From Chloroflexota bacterium (lineage in GTDB: Bacteria; Chloroflexota; Dehalococcoidia; Lucifugimonadales; UBA3495), in NCBI GenBank assembly GCA_009840165.1, contig VXOG01000023.1, forward strand, positions 1 to 64,000: a stretch of 64,000 nt of DNA, in the 5' to 3' direction. The notes beneath the pieces were generated by a model that was given only the letters and a program-made list of their open reading frames with translations, did no database searches and was not told where the DNA came from. Below, in pieces: positions 40,399-49,085 of this stretch. Position numbers and translations under genes: made by a program. Numbering within the stretch: position 1 is the stretch's first letter; each line of letters opens with the position of its first letter.

Positions 40399-41544
40399 AT
40401 GAGCGCAAATTTGGACATTCAAACCGACCGGAACCGCGTCGTCGTCGCCATGAGCGGCGGCGTGGATTCTTCCGTGGCCGCCCTCCTGCTCCACCGGCAG
40501 GGTTACGACGTCATCGGCGTCACCATGAAGCTCTACGACATCAACGAGGCCGACCTGCCCGAATACTATCGCGGCTGCTGCACGCTGGACGACGTGGAAG
40601 ATGCCCGCGCCGTCTGCCGCATCCTCGGCGTCCCTCACTATGTCTTCAACGTCCAGCGCGAGTTCCGCGCCTTCGTCATCGACTACTTCCAGCGTGAGTA
40701 CGAAAGCGGGCGCACCCCCCATCCGTGCATCGCCTGCAACGACAAAATCAAGTTCAACTTCCTCGCCCAGCGCGCCCGGATGCTGAACGCCAGCCATGTC
40801 GCCACAGGCCACTACGCCCGCATCGAACCCGACGACTCCGGCAAGTTTGCCCTCCGTCGCGGCGTTGACGCCGACAAGGACCAGTCCTACGTACTCTTCG
40901 GTATGGGCCAGGAACAGCTTGCGGCCACGCTCATGCCCGTCGGCCACTACCCCAAGCCGCAGATCCGCCGGCTGGCCCTCGACGCCGGATTCCCCAACGC
41001 CGATAAGCCCGACAGCCAGGACATCTGCTTCATCCCCTCCGGCGACTACCGCGAGTTCCTCCGCCCGCGTACCGACGAAAAGCCGGGCGAAATCGTTGAC
41101 GCCTCTGGCAACGTCCTCGGGGAGCACGATGGCATCCAGTACTTCACTGTCGGCCAGCGCCGCGGCCTCGGCCTGTCCGGCGGCCCGCCCCGGTTCGTCA
41201 TCCGGCTGGAACCCGACACCCGCCGCGTCGTCGTTGGATCCGAGGAAAACCTCTACCACGACACTCTTTACGCCGCCCCCGTTTCCTGGGTGTCCGGGCA
41301 GCGGCCGGCGCCGGAAACCGAGGTATCGGTGAAGATCCGCTACAAGTTCGCCGAAGCGCCCGCAACTGTAACCGCCGTGGGCGACGGCGCGCTGGTGCGA
41401 TTCAACGAGCCGCAGCGAGCCATTACGCCCGGCCAGGCTGCCGTGCTCTACCAGGGCGACACGGTGCTCGGCGGCGGCCCCATCGCCGGCCACGAACCTC
41501 AACCGGCGGTTTCCACAGCCATCCCGCAAACGGTCAATGCCTGA
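40399..41544 (+). CDS. mnmA: tRNA-specific 2-thiouridylase
   Basis: The 381-residue protein has the PP-loop SGGVDSS (about residues 19-25), MKLYD, the conserved HPCIACN with a catalytic Cys, TGHYAR, KDQSYVLFGMGQEQL, the second catalytic Cys in DSQDICFIP, and the C-terminal beta-barrel (YFTVGQRRGLGL). MnmA thiolates U34 of tRNA Lys, Glu and Gln. It is of normal length. It overlaps rnhB by eight bases; the cluster HEPN-like, mnmA, rnhB, yraN-like looks like one operon. Confidence 0.95.
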   Translation: MSANLDIQTDRNRVVVAMSGGVDSSVAALLLHRQGYDVIGVTMKLYDINEADLPEYYRGCCTLDDVEDARAVCRILGVPHYVFNVQREFRAFVIDYFQREYESGRTPHPCIACNDKIKFNFLAQRARMLNASHVATGHYARIEPDDSGKFALRRGVDADKDQSYVLFGMGQEQLAATLMPVGHYPKPQIRRLALDAGFPNADKPDSQDICFIPSGDYREFLRPRTDEKPGEIVDASGNVLGEHDGIQYFTVGQRRGLGLSGGPPRFVIRLEPDTRRVVVGSEENLYHDTLYAAPVSWVSGQRPAPETEVSVKIRYKFAEAPATVTAVGDGALVRFNEPQRAITPGQAAVLYQGDTVLGGGPIAGHEPQPAVSTAIPQTVNA

Positions 41545-42178
41545 CCTGTCTCTGGAAGCGGGGTTCCACGCTTGCGGCCATCGTCTGGTCGCCGGCGTGG
41601 ATGAAGCGGGACGCGGCCCACTCGCCGGCCCGGTTACTGCCGCCGCCGTCATCCTGCCGCCCGACCTGGATCCTGACGCAGACTGGCTGGGGGCGGTTGA
41701 TGACAGCAAGCGACTCACCCCCAAATGCCGGGAATACGCGGCGGAAATTATCCGCGCCAACGCCCTCGCCTGGGCCGTTGAACAGGTCGATTCTGCGGAA
41801 ATCGACCGCATCGGCATCGGGCCAGCCGTGATACAAGCTATGTTCGCCGCAGTATCGGCGCTGCGGCCAGGGCCGGACGCCCTGCTATTCGATTGGATTC
41901 CGCTCAAACAATGCCCGCTGCCCTACCAAACAGTCGTCAAAGGGGATGCCAAATCGTTGTCCATCGCCGCCGCCAGCATCCTCGCCAAAGTCGCCCGCGA
42001 CGAAATCATGGTCCAGGCCGACCAACGCCATCCCGGATACGGATTTGCCAGGCACAAGGGTTACGCCACCGCCCAACATCTCCGTTGCCTGGCCGAGCTG
42101 GGGCCAACGCCCATCCACCGCCGCTCCTTCAGCCCGTTGCGACAGGCGAGGCTGCTGCAAGATGCCAACCAGGGATGA
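41537..42178 (+). CDS. rnhB: ribonuclease HII
   Basis: The 213-residue protein contains VAGVDEAGRGPLAGPVTAAAVI with the catalytic D-E pair, DSKRL, LLFDWIPL with the catalytic Asp, VVKGDAKSLSIAAASILAKVARD, and HPGYGFARHKGYAT. It removes RNA primers and misincorporated ribonucleotides from DNA. Some homologues have LxDG rather than LFDW; this is a small change. It overlaps mnmA by eight bases and yraN by 17. Confidence 0.95.
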   Translation: MPDLSLEAGFHACGHRLVAGVDEAGRGPLAGPVTAAAVILPPDLDPDADWLGAVDDSKRLTPKCREYAAEIIRANALAWAVEQVDSAEIDRIGIGPAVIQAMFAAVSALRPGPDALLFDWIPLKQCPLPYQTVVKGDAKSLSIAAASILAKVARDEIMVQADQRHPGYGFARHKGYATAQHLRCLAELGPTPIHRRSFSPLRQARLLQDANQG

Positions 42179-42566
42179 TGTTCCGCCGCCTCGGAATGCA
42201 AGGCGCGTCGATGTCGGGCGCATTGGCGAGCGCATTGCCCGCCACCATCTGGAAGGCAAGGGCTATCGCATCGTGGACGCCAACTATCAATGCCGGTGGG
42301 GTGAAGTTGACCTCATCGCCCTGGATGGCTCGGTCTGGGTCTTCGTGGAAGTTCGCGCCCGTCGCAGCGCCGCCTACGGCTCGCCGGAGGAATCGGTCAC
42401 GCCGGCCAAAGCGCGACGCCTGATGCTGACGGCGCAGGACTTTCTACAACGACACGTTGAAGCTTCCGCCAACCTGGAATGGCGCATTGACCTGGTTGCC
42501 ATCCGCCTGGGACCGGGCCGGCGCGTCTTGAGCGTAAATCATCTGGAGAACGTAGTTGAAGCTTAG
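42162..42566 (+). CDS. YraN-family (UPF0102) protein
   Basis: The 134-residue protein (ATG 42162) shows GRIGERIARHHLEGKGYRIVDANYQCRWGEVDLIALDGSVWVFVEVRARRS, with Glu, Asp and E-x-R/K residues typical of YraN PD-(D/E)xK-like fold proteins, then SVTPAKARRLMLTAQDFL. YraN commonly follows rnhB and its role is linked to DNA processing, but is not settled. It overlaps the end of rnhB by 17 bases in another frame. Confidence 0.9.
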   Translation: MPTRDDVPPPRNARRVDVGRIGERIARHHLEGKGYRIVDANYQCRWGEVDLIALDGSVWVFVEVRARRSAAYGSPEESVTPAKARRLMLTAQDFLQRHVEASANLEWRIDLVAIRLGPGRRVLSVNHLENVVEA

Positions 42567-42670
42567 CCCGCCAGCGGTAACGGTTGACTGCGCCACTACC
42601 TGATACTAGACTAATTTGCGCTTGCAACCGGCAACCCGTTTCTCACTGCCTCTTTTCACAATGCACCCTT

Positions 42671-43201
42671 ATGCCCATCGACCTCGCTGAACATATCCGC
42701 AACGTGCCCAACTTCCCCATCCACGGGGTGCAGTTCAAGGACATCACTTCGCTGCTGCTTGCCCCCGACGCCTTCGCGGAGGCCATCGAGCAAATGGTGG
42801 CGGAGGCCGGCAAGCGCAACGTGGATTGCCTGGCCGCTATCGACTCTCGCGGCTTCCTGTTCGCCGCGCCCATGGCAGACCGCATGGGATTGCCCCTGGC
42901 GCTGGTGCGGAAGGCGGGCAAATTGCCCGGCGAAACTCTCAGCTATGAATACACGCTGGAGTACGGCGCCAGCACCCTGGAAATCCACTCCGGCGACATC
43001 AAGTCGGGGCAGCGCGTCCTGGTCGTTGACGACTTGCTGGCCACCGGCGGCAGCATCCAGGCTGCGGCCAAACTGGTCGAGAAAGCTGGCGGGATAACCG
43101 CCGGCATTGGCGTGGTGATCGAACTGATCGGCCTGAACGGCCGCGAGAATCTGGCCGGCTACGACCTCTTTTCCCTCGTAACCTTTGAAGTGGATGAATG
43201 A
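42671..43201 (+). CDS. apt: adenine phosphoribosyltransferase
   Basis: The start is the ATG at 42671 (MPIDLAEHIRNVPNFPIHGVQFKDITSLL), giving 176 residues, the usual length. The PRPP motif is VLVVDDLLATGGS; the hood/flexible-loop part is SRGFLFAAPMADRMGLPLALVRKAGKLPG, with YTLEYG. It salvages adenine into AMP. A plausible -10 (tagact) lies upstream, so it has its own promoter. It ends before an MBL hydrolase by about 60 bases. Confidence 0.95.
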   Translation: MPIDLAEHIRNVPNFPIHGVQFKDITSLLLAPDAFAEAIEQMVAEAGKRNVDCLAAIDSRGFLFAAPMADRMGLPLALVRKAGKLPGETLSYEYTLEYGASTLEIHSGDIKSGQRVLVVDDLLATGGSIQAAAKLVEKAGGITAGIGVVIELIGLNGRENLAGYDLFSLVTFEVDE

Positions 43202-43261
43202 CCGATGTCGGTATCCCGGCGTCCACAACCATCAGAAAGCGCAATCAGGAGGAAATCCGTA

Positions 43262-44134
43262 ATGGCAGACAAAGCAACCATCGGCAACGTTGAAGTTACC
43301 GCCGTCATCGACATGGTTCCGCCGCCGCGCGAACCATCCGCCATGTTCCCCGACGTCCCCGCCGACGCCTGGGCCAACTATCAGGACACCCTCGAAGACG
43401 GCCAGCTACAGCTCTATTACGGCGTTTTCCTCCTCAAAACCTCGGAACACGTCATCCTGGTGGACACGGGCATGGGCCCCGGCCCGCACCCCGACCGGGG
43501 CAACCGCACCGGCAACCTCTATGAGGAACTCCGGCCTCACCTGGAATCCAACGTCGGTGTTAACAACACCAACGTCGGCCCCAGCGACTCCGTCAACTAC
43601 ATCATCCACACCCACCTGCACGGCGACCATGTCGGCTGGAACCTCCGCTACTCCGGCGGTATGCCTGCCCCCAACTTCCGCCGCGCCCGCTACGTCATGT
43701 CCCGGCCCGACTACGACTACTTCACGTCGGACGAAGGGCGTCAGATGTACCCCTACATCGACCGCCAGGTCATGCCCCTCCGCCGCCTGCGTCTCCAGCA
43801 GATCCTGGAGGAGCCGGAACACGTCATCAGCGACGAGATTTCCATCGCCCCGGCTCCGGGTCATACTCCCGGCCACCAGGTCGTGCTGATCGACTCCAAC
43901 GGGCAGCGCGGCATCGTCATGGGCGACGTGCTCCACACCATCGCCCAGGTCTCCGAACCCGACTGGTGCGCCGGCGTTGACACCGACAAGGCCCAGTCCG
44001 CCGCTTCCCGCGCCAAGTGGCTCGACGCCGCCGAGGAAGGCGACTGGACCATCTGCGCCGGACACTTCCCTCCCGGGAAGCAGGTCGGCAAGATCGCCCG
44101 CGTGGACGGCAAACGGGTCTGGCAACCCCTCTAG
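43262..44134 (+). CDS. metallo-beta-lactamase-fold hydrolase
   Basis: The start is the ATG at 43262 after aggagga. The 290-residue protein has the zinc motif HTHLHGDHVG (residues 116-125), a downstream His in APAPGHTPGHQVVL, an Asp in VMGDVLH, and the C-terminal His in CAGHF. This matches the lactonase (AHL lactonase-like, N-acyl homoserine lactonase family) or similar hydrolases. Substrate not determined. A palindrome copy follows its stop. Confidence 0.9.
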   Translation: MADKATIGNVEVTAVIDMVPPPREPSAMFPDVPADAWANYQDTLEDGQLQLYYGVFLLKTSEHVILVDTGMGPGPHPDRGNRTGNLYEELRPHLESNVGVNNTNVGPSDSVNYIIHTHLHGDHVGWNLRYSGGMPAPNFRRARYVMSRPDYDYFTSDEGRQMYPYIDRQVMPLRRLRLQQILEEPEHVISDEISIAPAPGHTPGHQVVLIDSNGQRGIVMGDVLHTIAQVSEPDWCAGVDTDKAQSAASRAKWLDAAEEGDWTICAGHFPPGKQVGKIARVDGKRVWQPL

Positions 44135-44156
44135 CCATACGCTGGTACACGGCGCC

Positions 44157-44182
44157 TGGGGGCGAATAATTATTCGCCCCTA
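44157..44182. repeat. 26-bp palindrome, copy 7
   Basis: Outer base pair is TG..TA (mismatch at one outer position); arms otherwise conserved, centre AATT. Lies 22 bases after the MBL gene. Confidence 0.9.
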
Positions 44183-44212
44183 CAACTATCGCATCACGGT
44201 CTCGATTTCCCT

Positions 44213-44935
44213 ATGACCCAACTCCGTAATTTGCTTGAGCGTATTGATCAGGGAGGCGCACCCTCTCTAGGCTTTGGCGCGGCGCAATCCAACCGGCTGC
44301 CGGCCATGGCCTTGATCGCCCGCTGCTCGGGCGACTTGGACGCAGCTCTCGCTGCCGCAGCAGGCTCCGCCGACGCCGTGGTCATTGCATCTCCGGGCAT
44401 CACCCCAGACGAGTTGCCGGAGCTCGGCGGCCTCCTCTGGGGAGCCGGCGGCGTGCCCCTTGCCCCCGACAACGTTGCCTTGTGGCAGGACGCCGGCGCT
44501 GACTTCATGGTCTCACCGCTGGCCGGCGCAATCGTGGACGCTATCAGCGTCGCCAATCCCGTGATGACCCACGGCGTCCGTATCCCCGACGATGTGGACG
44601 ACCCGACTTGGCCCATCCTGTCTGCTGCCCCTCTGGACTTTCTGGTGCTGGATAAGTCGGCCATGACCGGCCCTTGGACGTTTGCCGAGCTGGGTCAGGC
44701 TTCCGACGCCGCCGTCCGCACTGACAAGTACCTGGTCGTGCGCATCGGCCTCCGGCCCTCCGTCAACGAACTGGTGGCATTGCATCAATCCGGCGCGGTT
44801 GCCATTGTTGCCGAAGCCAACCAACTGGGCGCCGACGGTTTGGCCGGCCTTAAGGCCGACCTCATGGCGCTGCCCCGCGTCCAGCCCGCCGGCCGCCGTC
44901 GGGTTCGTCCCACACTGGAAAGTCAGACGACGTGA
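44213..44935 (+). CDS. hypothetical TIM-barrel-like protein, 240 aa
   Basis: I do not recognise a named family. The protein has repeated beta-alpha units (ADAVVIASPGITPDEL, ADFMVSPLAGAIVDAI, PLDFLVLDKSAMTGPW, YLVVRIGLRPSVNEL, GAVAIVAEANQLGADGL) that resemble a TIM barrel. No signal peptide. Its stop overlaps the GTG of the site-2 protease, suggesting coupling. Could be a conserved Chloroflexota protein of central metabolism, but this is a guess. Confidence 0.6.
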   Translation: MTQLRNLLERIDQGGAPSLGFGAAQSNRLPAMALIARCSGDLDAALAAAAGSADAVVIASPGITPDELPELGGLLWGAGGVPLAPDNVALWQDAGADFMVSPLAGAIVDAISVANPVMTHGVRIPDDVDDPTWPILSAAPLDFLVLDKSAMTGPWTFAELGQASDAAVRTDKYLVVRIGLRPSVNELVALHQSGAVAIVAEANQLGADGLAGLKADLMALPRVQPAGRRRVRPTLESQTT

Positions 44936-45630
44936 TCTTGCAGAGTCTCGACCTGCTCCGACAGGACCCGGTCTCGTTCATCCTCGTCATCGGTATCGGG
45001 CTGGCTGGCCTCATCGTCGGTTTCACCGTCCACGAGTTCAGCCACGCTTTCACCGCCCACATCCAGGGCGACGGCACCGCCCGGCGCATGGGCCGCCTCA
45101 CCTTCAACCCTATCAAGCACATCGACTTGCTGGGTTTCCTGCTGCTGCTCGTAGTTGGCTTTGGCTGGGCGAAGCCGGTGCAGGTGGATCCCTACAACTT
45201 ACGCGGTGGTCGGCTGGGCATGTCGCTGGTTGCCTTCGCCGGCCCCCTTTCTAACTTCATCCTAGCCTTCATCCTTGGGTTGGTATTCAGGTTCGACCTG
45301 CTGCCCGTAGTTCTTCAGACCCGAGGCATCTCCGGCGTAGAGGAGATCCTGGGATTCGCTGCCTTCTTGGCCATCTTCTTCAACCTCATCCTGGGGATAT
45401 TCAACCTGATCCCACTTCCCCCGCTGGACGGCAGCAAAGTCCTGGGCGGCTTGCTGCCGCGCGCGCTGTACGAGCCATATCTGCAATTTGAACGCTACGG
45501 CTGGATTCCCCTCATCGGCCTAATCGGCGTCAACCTGTTCCTCAGCTACGCCTTCAACATCAACATCTTGGGACAAATCCTCCTGCCTCCCGCGCTATTC
45601 CTGTTCCGGCTCGCCACCGGCTTCAACTGA
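44932..45630 (+). CDS. site-2 protease family (M50) intramembrane protease
   Basis: The 232-residue protein has six membrane segments. HEFSH (residues 34-38) is the zinc motif in the first helices, and the third ligand is in FNLIPLPPLDGSKVL. No PDZ domain is present, as in the small M50 subgroup (Rip/YwhC-like). It could cleave membrane-bound anti-sigma factors or similar; no such partner gene is adjacent. GTG start coupled to the preceding gene by a four-base overlap. Confidence 0.92.
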   Translation: MILQSLDLLRQDPVSFILVIGIGLAGLIVGFTVHEFSHAFTAHIQGDGTARRMGRLTFNPIKHIDLLGFLLLLVVGFGWAKPVQVDPYNLRGGRLGMSLVAFAGPLSNFILAFILGLVFRFDLLPVVLQTRGISGVEEILGFAAFLAIFFNLILGIFNLIPLPPLDGSKVLGGLLPRALYEPYLQFERYGWIPLIGLIGVNLFLSYAFNINILGQILLPPALFLFRLATGFN

Positions 45631-45677
45631 TTTCCTTCTCCCTTGATGGGAGGGGGTGAAAATTATTGCCAAAATCG

Positions 45678-45703
45678 TAGGGGCGAATAATAATTCGCCC
45701 CTC
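45678..45703. repeat. 26-bp palindrome, copy 8
   Basis: Centre AATAATAATT, right end TC instead of TA. Between convergent site-2 protease and FMN-protein genes. Confidence 0.9.
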
Positions 45704-45731
45704 TCTGATTCTTGACGGTCGGCTCTCGAAT

Positions 45732-46322
45732 CTATGGCCTCAAAGGAATCGGCCGGTTCTCCTGGTTTTCTGCAATCTGGTCCGTGTCCCACAGCTTGGC
45801 AAAGTTGTACGCCCGCGGGCAATGGCCGTAGGATTCTTCGACGTTGATGATGATGCCTTGCAGGTGCTTGGCATTGTCGTCAGTCCAGAAGAGCGACAAT
45901 TCCACCTTCTGGCGGTCCAGTTCCTCTTTGTCCACAATCGACACGGTCCCGTTTACGCGCACCGTGTCGTTGACGCCGGGGATCATGAACAGCAGGCCAA
46001 CGTGCGGGTTGGCGTCCATGTTCTGGTAGGACTGGAACAGACGGTTACCGGCCACGTCCGGCAGCAGCAGCCTGGCGCCGTCAATCACCTTCACGAACCC
46101 CGGCTTCCCGCCCTTGGGTGAAGCGTCGCAGTTGCCGTCAGGGTCCGACGACGCCATCACTACGAACGGAGATGCCTGGATGAATTTCTGGACGAACTCC
46201 GACATCTCCCCCTTCACCTTCACCCTGGCGCGTTCGCTCATCTCGCCGAACTGGTCATTGAAGCGGCTCCGCTCCTGCTCGATAGTGCAAAGGTCGTCAA
46301 CAACCGGGGCTGCGGTAGTCAT
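45732..46322 (-). CDS. FMN-binding split-barrel (pyridoxamine oxidase-like) protein
   Basis: The 196-residue protein has FVQKFIQASPFVVMASSDPDGNCDASPKGGKPGFVKVIDGARLLLPDVAGNRLFQSYQNMDANPHVGLLFMIPG, the typical split-barrel core with the MSMEG_1061/PNPOx-like order. It may bind FMN, F420 or heme. The ribosome site is gggagg. It is the 3'-most gene of the minus-strand run that includes VOC proteins. Confidence 0.85.
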   Translation of the reverse strand: MTTAAPVVDDLCTIEQERSRFNDQFGEMSERARVKVKGEMSEFVQKFIQASPFVVMASSDPDGNCDASPKGGKPGFVKVIDGARLLLPDVAGNRLFQSYQNMDANPHVGLLFMIPGVNDTVRVNGTVSIVDKEELDRQKVELSLFWTDDNAKHLQGIIINVEESYGHCPRAYNFAKLWDTDQIAENQENRPIPLRP

Positions 46323-46431
46323 CTTTCATACCCTCCCTGCAATTTGTTCAGGTTCTACGCGATGCCGCACAGAATAACTCATTTCCGCTGTATGTGCTAC
46401 CGAAGAAATATCGGTACGCGCGCCCAATGAT

Positions 46432-46974
46432 CTACCGGGTTGCCACCGTCGCCAGCGCCGCTTCGGGCAGGTTGCGGAGGTCAGGGCCGTCGAGCTTGCG
46501 GCCTTGCACGCCCATCAGGCGTAGCGGCCGTCCGCGCCTGGTGATGCGGATGCGGTCGAGGACGTCCTGCCAGGGAGCCAGATAGTCGCACGTGCCGTCG
46601 CCGTTCGGGTCATCGCCTCCCTCCAGGCTCTCGCCGGATGGGAGCTGAACGGCGACGAGGGATGCGGGTTCGGCGGCGGGAGCCAGCATCATCACCGGAA
46701 GATCAGTCTCCGACAAACCGGTTTGATCCAACAGGCTGCGCACCGTGGATGAAACCCCGTGCATACCGAAGATGACGAGGTGGGCAAAGCTGGCGTTGCG
46801 CTGTTCAAACTCGGTGCGGAAGCGGCGGAAAATTTCGTGGGAACCGGCGGCCTGCGGCTTTACCAGGAACAAGGCCATTGCCGGGAAATCGCCATCCACG
46901 ATAGAAGCGCCCTGCAAGTCGTCGCGCCAGCGCAGCAGCTTATCGTGGTCGTGCTCGTCGTAGTGGTGGGACAT
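46432..46974 (-). CDS. hypothetical protein, 180 aa
   Basis: Unrecognised. The N-terminus is His/Asp-rich (MSHHYDEHDHDKLLRWRDDL). The middle has FLVKPQAAGSHEIFRRFRTEFEQRNASFAHLVIFGMHG and VMMLAPAAEPASLVAVQLPSG, a pattern reminiscent of thioredoxin-like or peroxiredoxin-like folds but lacking CxxC. The good ribosome site (gggagg) supports the ATG at 46974. It is separated from the VOC gene by about six bases, so probably cotranscribed. Confidence 0.6.
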   Translation of the reverse strand: MSHHYDEHDHDKLLRWRDDLQGASIVDGDFPAMALFLVKPQAAGSHEIFRRFRTEFEQRNASFAHLVIFGMHGVSSTVRSLLDQTGLSETDLPVMMLAPAAEPASLVAVQLPSGESLEGGDDPNGDGTCDYLAPWQDVLDRIRITRRGRPLRLMGVQGRKLDGPDLRNLPEAALATVATR

Positions 46975-46980
46975 AATCGG

Positions 46981-47448
46981 CTAACCTCCCTGGTGCGCTT
47001 CCAACAGTGTTTGCAGATCCAGTTTTTTCATGGGCAGCATCACCTCCATGACCCGGTTGGCGTTGGGCCCGTTGATCAGCCAAGCCGGGAGATCGGTTGG
47101 TATGACCTGCCAGGCAACGCCGAAGCGATCCTTGAGCCATCCGCATTGGATCTCGGTTCCGCCCGCGGTAAGACTGTCCCACAGATGGTCGATCTCGTCC
47201 TGGGAATCGCACGAGACCATAAAGGAAATGGCTTCGGTGAACTCGATGGCGGGAATACCGTCGAAGGCGACGAACTGCACGCCGCCCAGCTCAAAAACCA
47301 CGGTGGAACTGCCAGCGGCCGGCCCGTCGGTGAATGTGTCGCTGGACAGAATCCGGGAGTTTTGGAAAATGGATACGTAGAACGCGGCGGCTTCGCGCGC
47401 CGTGCCGTCCAGCCAGAGGAAAGGAGTGATTTTCTGAAACTCGGCCAT
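46981..47448 (-). CDS. PhnB-like VOC protein (3-dmu-9_3-mt type)
   Basis: The 155-residue protein is of the PhnB/3-demethylubiquinone-like VOC subgroup: ITPFLWLDGTAREAAAFYVSIF, FTEAISFMVSCDSQDEIDHLWDSLTAGG, CGWLKDRFGVAWQVIP, and a C-terminal dimer-forming tail (NRVMEVMLPMKKLDLQTLLEA). Substrate unknown. Named by fold only; a methyltransferase role is not supported for this subgroup. Confidence 0.9.
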   Translation of the reverse strand: MAEFQKITPFLWLDGTAREAAAFYVSIFQNSRILSSDTFTDGPAAGSSTVVFELGGVQFVAFDGIPAIEFTEAISFMVSCDSQDEIDHLWDSLTAGGTEIQCGWLKDRFGVAWQVIPTDLPAWLINGPNANRVMEVMLPMKKLDLQTLLEAHQGG

Positions 47449-47475
47449 AGGAAGTAACGTTGCCTCGAAAAGAGT

Positions 47476-47931
47476 CTAACCGCCGGCGTCGAACTGCACG
47501 AGAATGCCGTCGGGGTCGTACACGTAGAAGCTGCTGACCCTGCCCTCGGCGTTGGTCCACACGTCCATGGGCGCAGCCAGCGGAACGCCCTGAGCCGACA
47601 GGCTTTCAGCCAACGCTTTGGGATCAGGCACCGAGAACGAGATGTGGCTGATGCCCACCTGGTCCAGTTTGATGGGCGTCCCGTCGGGGTCTTCATCCGG
47701 ATGGCTGGTCATGGTGAGGGTCGGTTTTGCGCCGTTGGAGTAAGCAAGGCGGACCTGGCGGCGGGTGCGGCGGTCATGAGCGTACACGTGGGGCAGGCCG
47801 CCGGTGGTAGTGTCCTGGATCACGTCGCTGACGATGGACATGCCTAGAGTGTCGCAGTAGAACTTGAGCGACACGTCAAGGTCCCTGACACAGATGGCGA
47901 TGTGGGAAACGCCGGATGCTTTCATGGGCAT
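47476..47931 (-). CDS. VOC-superfamily protein (glyoxalase/dioxygenase-like), copy 1
   Basis: The 151-residue protein begins with MPMKASGVSHIAICVRDLDVSLKFYCDTLGMSIV and ends FYVYDPDGILVQFDAGG. His in SHIAI, His in ISHISFSV and Glu-like positions suggest a metal site. It is closely similar to the VOC protein at 48524, sharing the motif DTTTGGLPHVYAHDRRTRRQ. The ribosome site is ggagc. Both are probably diverged duplicates flanking a membrane-associated gene. Confidence 0.9.
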   Translation of the reverse strand: MPMKASGVSHIAICVRDLDVSLKFYCDTLGMSIVSDVIQDTTTGGLPHVYAHDRRTRRQVRLAYSNGAKPTLTMTSHPDEDPDGTPIKLDQVGISHISFSVPDPKALAESLSAQGVPLAAPMDVWTNAEGRVSSFYVYDPDGILVQFDAGG

Positions 47932-47966
47932 GATGGAGCTCCTTTGATGTTCAATGCCTAGGGAAT

Positions 47967-48449
47967 CTAACCGGCCGTTTCGGAACCGCCGGTTGGGGGT
48001 TGGGGAGGATTTCCTTCTTTACCGTCGGTGTATCCTTCTCCATACCCCTCAGCACGGCCTCGCTCAAACCCGATGAGAATACCCTCCTCTCTGCCTTCCT
48101 CACGGCCCTGCTGCTTGCCTTCCTCACGGCCCTCGTCACGCAGCCGCTGCCGGCGCCTTTCGTTTGCTTCTCTAATCCAGTCTCCGATTGGCATTGCCAT
48201 CTCCTTTACCTGCAACAACGACCAGGCAACAAACCCTGCGGCGACGAAACTGGCTCCAATCCCCAGCGGGATGCTGAACGCCAATTCGTCCGGCGTGTCA
48301 ACGGCGGCACGGTAGCTCAAGGTCAGCCATATTAGAGTGACCGAGCCGCCGGTTCCGCCCAGAAGGGTCATCAGTTGGAACCAACGGCGATCTCTACGGT
48401 TGATTCCCCAGATGGTTTCGCGGTCGGCGCCGCGGTTGTCCTCATGCAT
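47967..48449 (-). CDS. membrane protein with charged repeat tail, 160 aa
   Basis: Two hydrophobic stretches (LMTLLGGTGGSVTLIWLTLSY; LAFSIPLGIGASFVAAGFVAWSLL) lie in the first half. A strongly charged, repetitive tail follows: RRRQRLRDEGREEGKQQGREEGREEGILIGFERGRAEGYGEGYTDGK. Such EGRxEGxxxG tails are common in environmental membrane proteins. It lies between two VOC paralogues on the same strand. Function unknown. Confidence 0.65.
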   Translation of the reverse strand: MHEDNRGADRETIWGINRRDRRWFQLMTLLGGTGGSVTLIWLTLSYRAAVDTPDELAFSIPLGIGASFVAAGFVAWSLLQVKEMAMPIGDWIREANERRRQRLRDEGREEGKQQGREEGREEGILIGFERGRAEGYGEGYTDGKEGNPPQPPTGGSETAG

Positions 48450-48523
48450 TGTACATCCGGGGGAACTGCCTGGGAAATCGCGCGTTTCCAGTCGTCGAAG
48501 CCGCTGGGATGGGTGAGCCGCCG

Positions 48524-48982
48524 TCAGCCGCCGCCAGCGTCGAACTGCACCAGGATGCCGTCGGGGTCGTACACGAAGATGCTGGAGACCCGGCCGTCAG
48601 CGTTGGTGAAACCGTCCATGGGTCCGGCCAGCTCCACTCCGGCCGCGATGAGTTCATCGGCCAGGGCCTTCACGTCAGGCACGGAGAACGAGATGTGGCT
48701 GATGCCCACCTGGTCCAGTTTGATGGGAGCGCCGTCGGTATCGTCGCCGGGATGGCTGGTCATTACCAGCGTGGGAACCGCGCCGTCGCCGTAGGACAGG
48801 ATGGCCTGTCGGCGGGTCGAGCGATCGTGAGCGTACACGTGGGGCAGGCCGCCCGTGGAAGTATCCTGCACGCGATCGACGGTTACCGTCATGCCCAGGA
48901 TGTCGCGATAGAACTTGAGGGACTCGTCCAGGTCGCGGACGCAGACGGCGATGTGGGAGACGCCGGAAGAGTTCATTGCCAT
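48524..48982 (-). CDS. VOC-superfamily protein (glyoxalase/dioxygenase-like), copy 2
   Basis: The start is the ATG at 48982 (MAMNSSGVSHIAVCVRDLDES) after ggaggc. The 152-residue protein is a close relative of the VOC protein at 47476 (DTSTGGLPHVYAHDRSTRRQ; GVSHIAVCVRDLDESLKFYRDILGM). The pair probably arose by duplication; the intervening membrane gene is not duplicated. Confidence 0.9.
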   Translation of the reverse strand: MAMNSSGVSHIAVCVRDLDESLKFYRDILGMTVTVDRVQDTSTGGLPHVYAHDRSTRRQAILSYGDGAVPTLVMTSHPGDDTDGAPIKLDQVGISHISFSVPDVKALADELIAAGVELAGPMDGFTNADGRVSSIFVYDPDGILVQFDAGGG

Positions 48983-49085
48983 GATATAGCCTCCGTGGTG
49001 CGGGCAGTCCAGTATCAATAACTGGCGGCAATGCTACTGCCGGCCCGTGGCGATGTCAAAAGCGCACCTAGCAGCAGGGCAATCG

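Noticed and set aside
40099-41907. A 602-codon minus-strand frame
   Set aside because: It lies antisense to mnmA and rnhB, which have full family motifs; no family pattern in the antisense frame.
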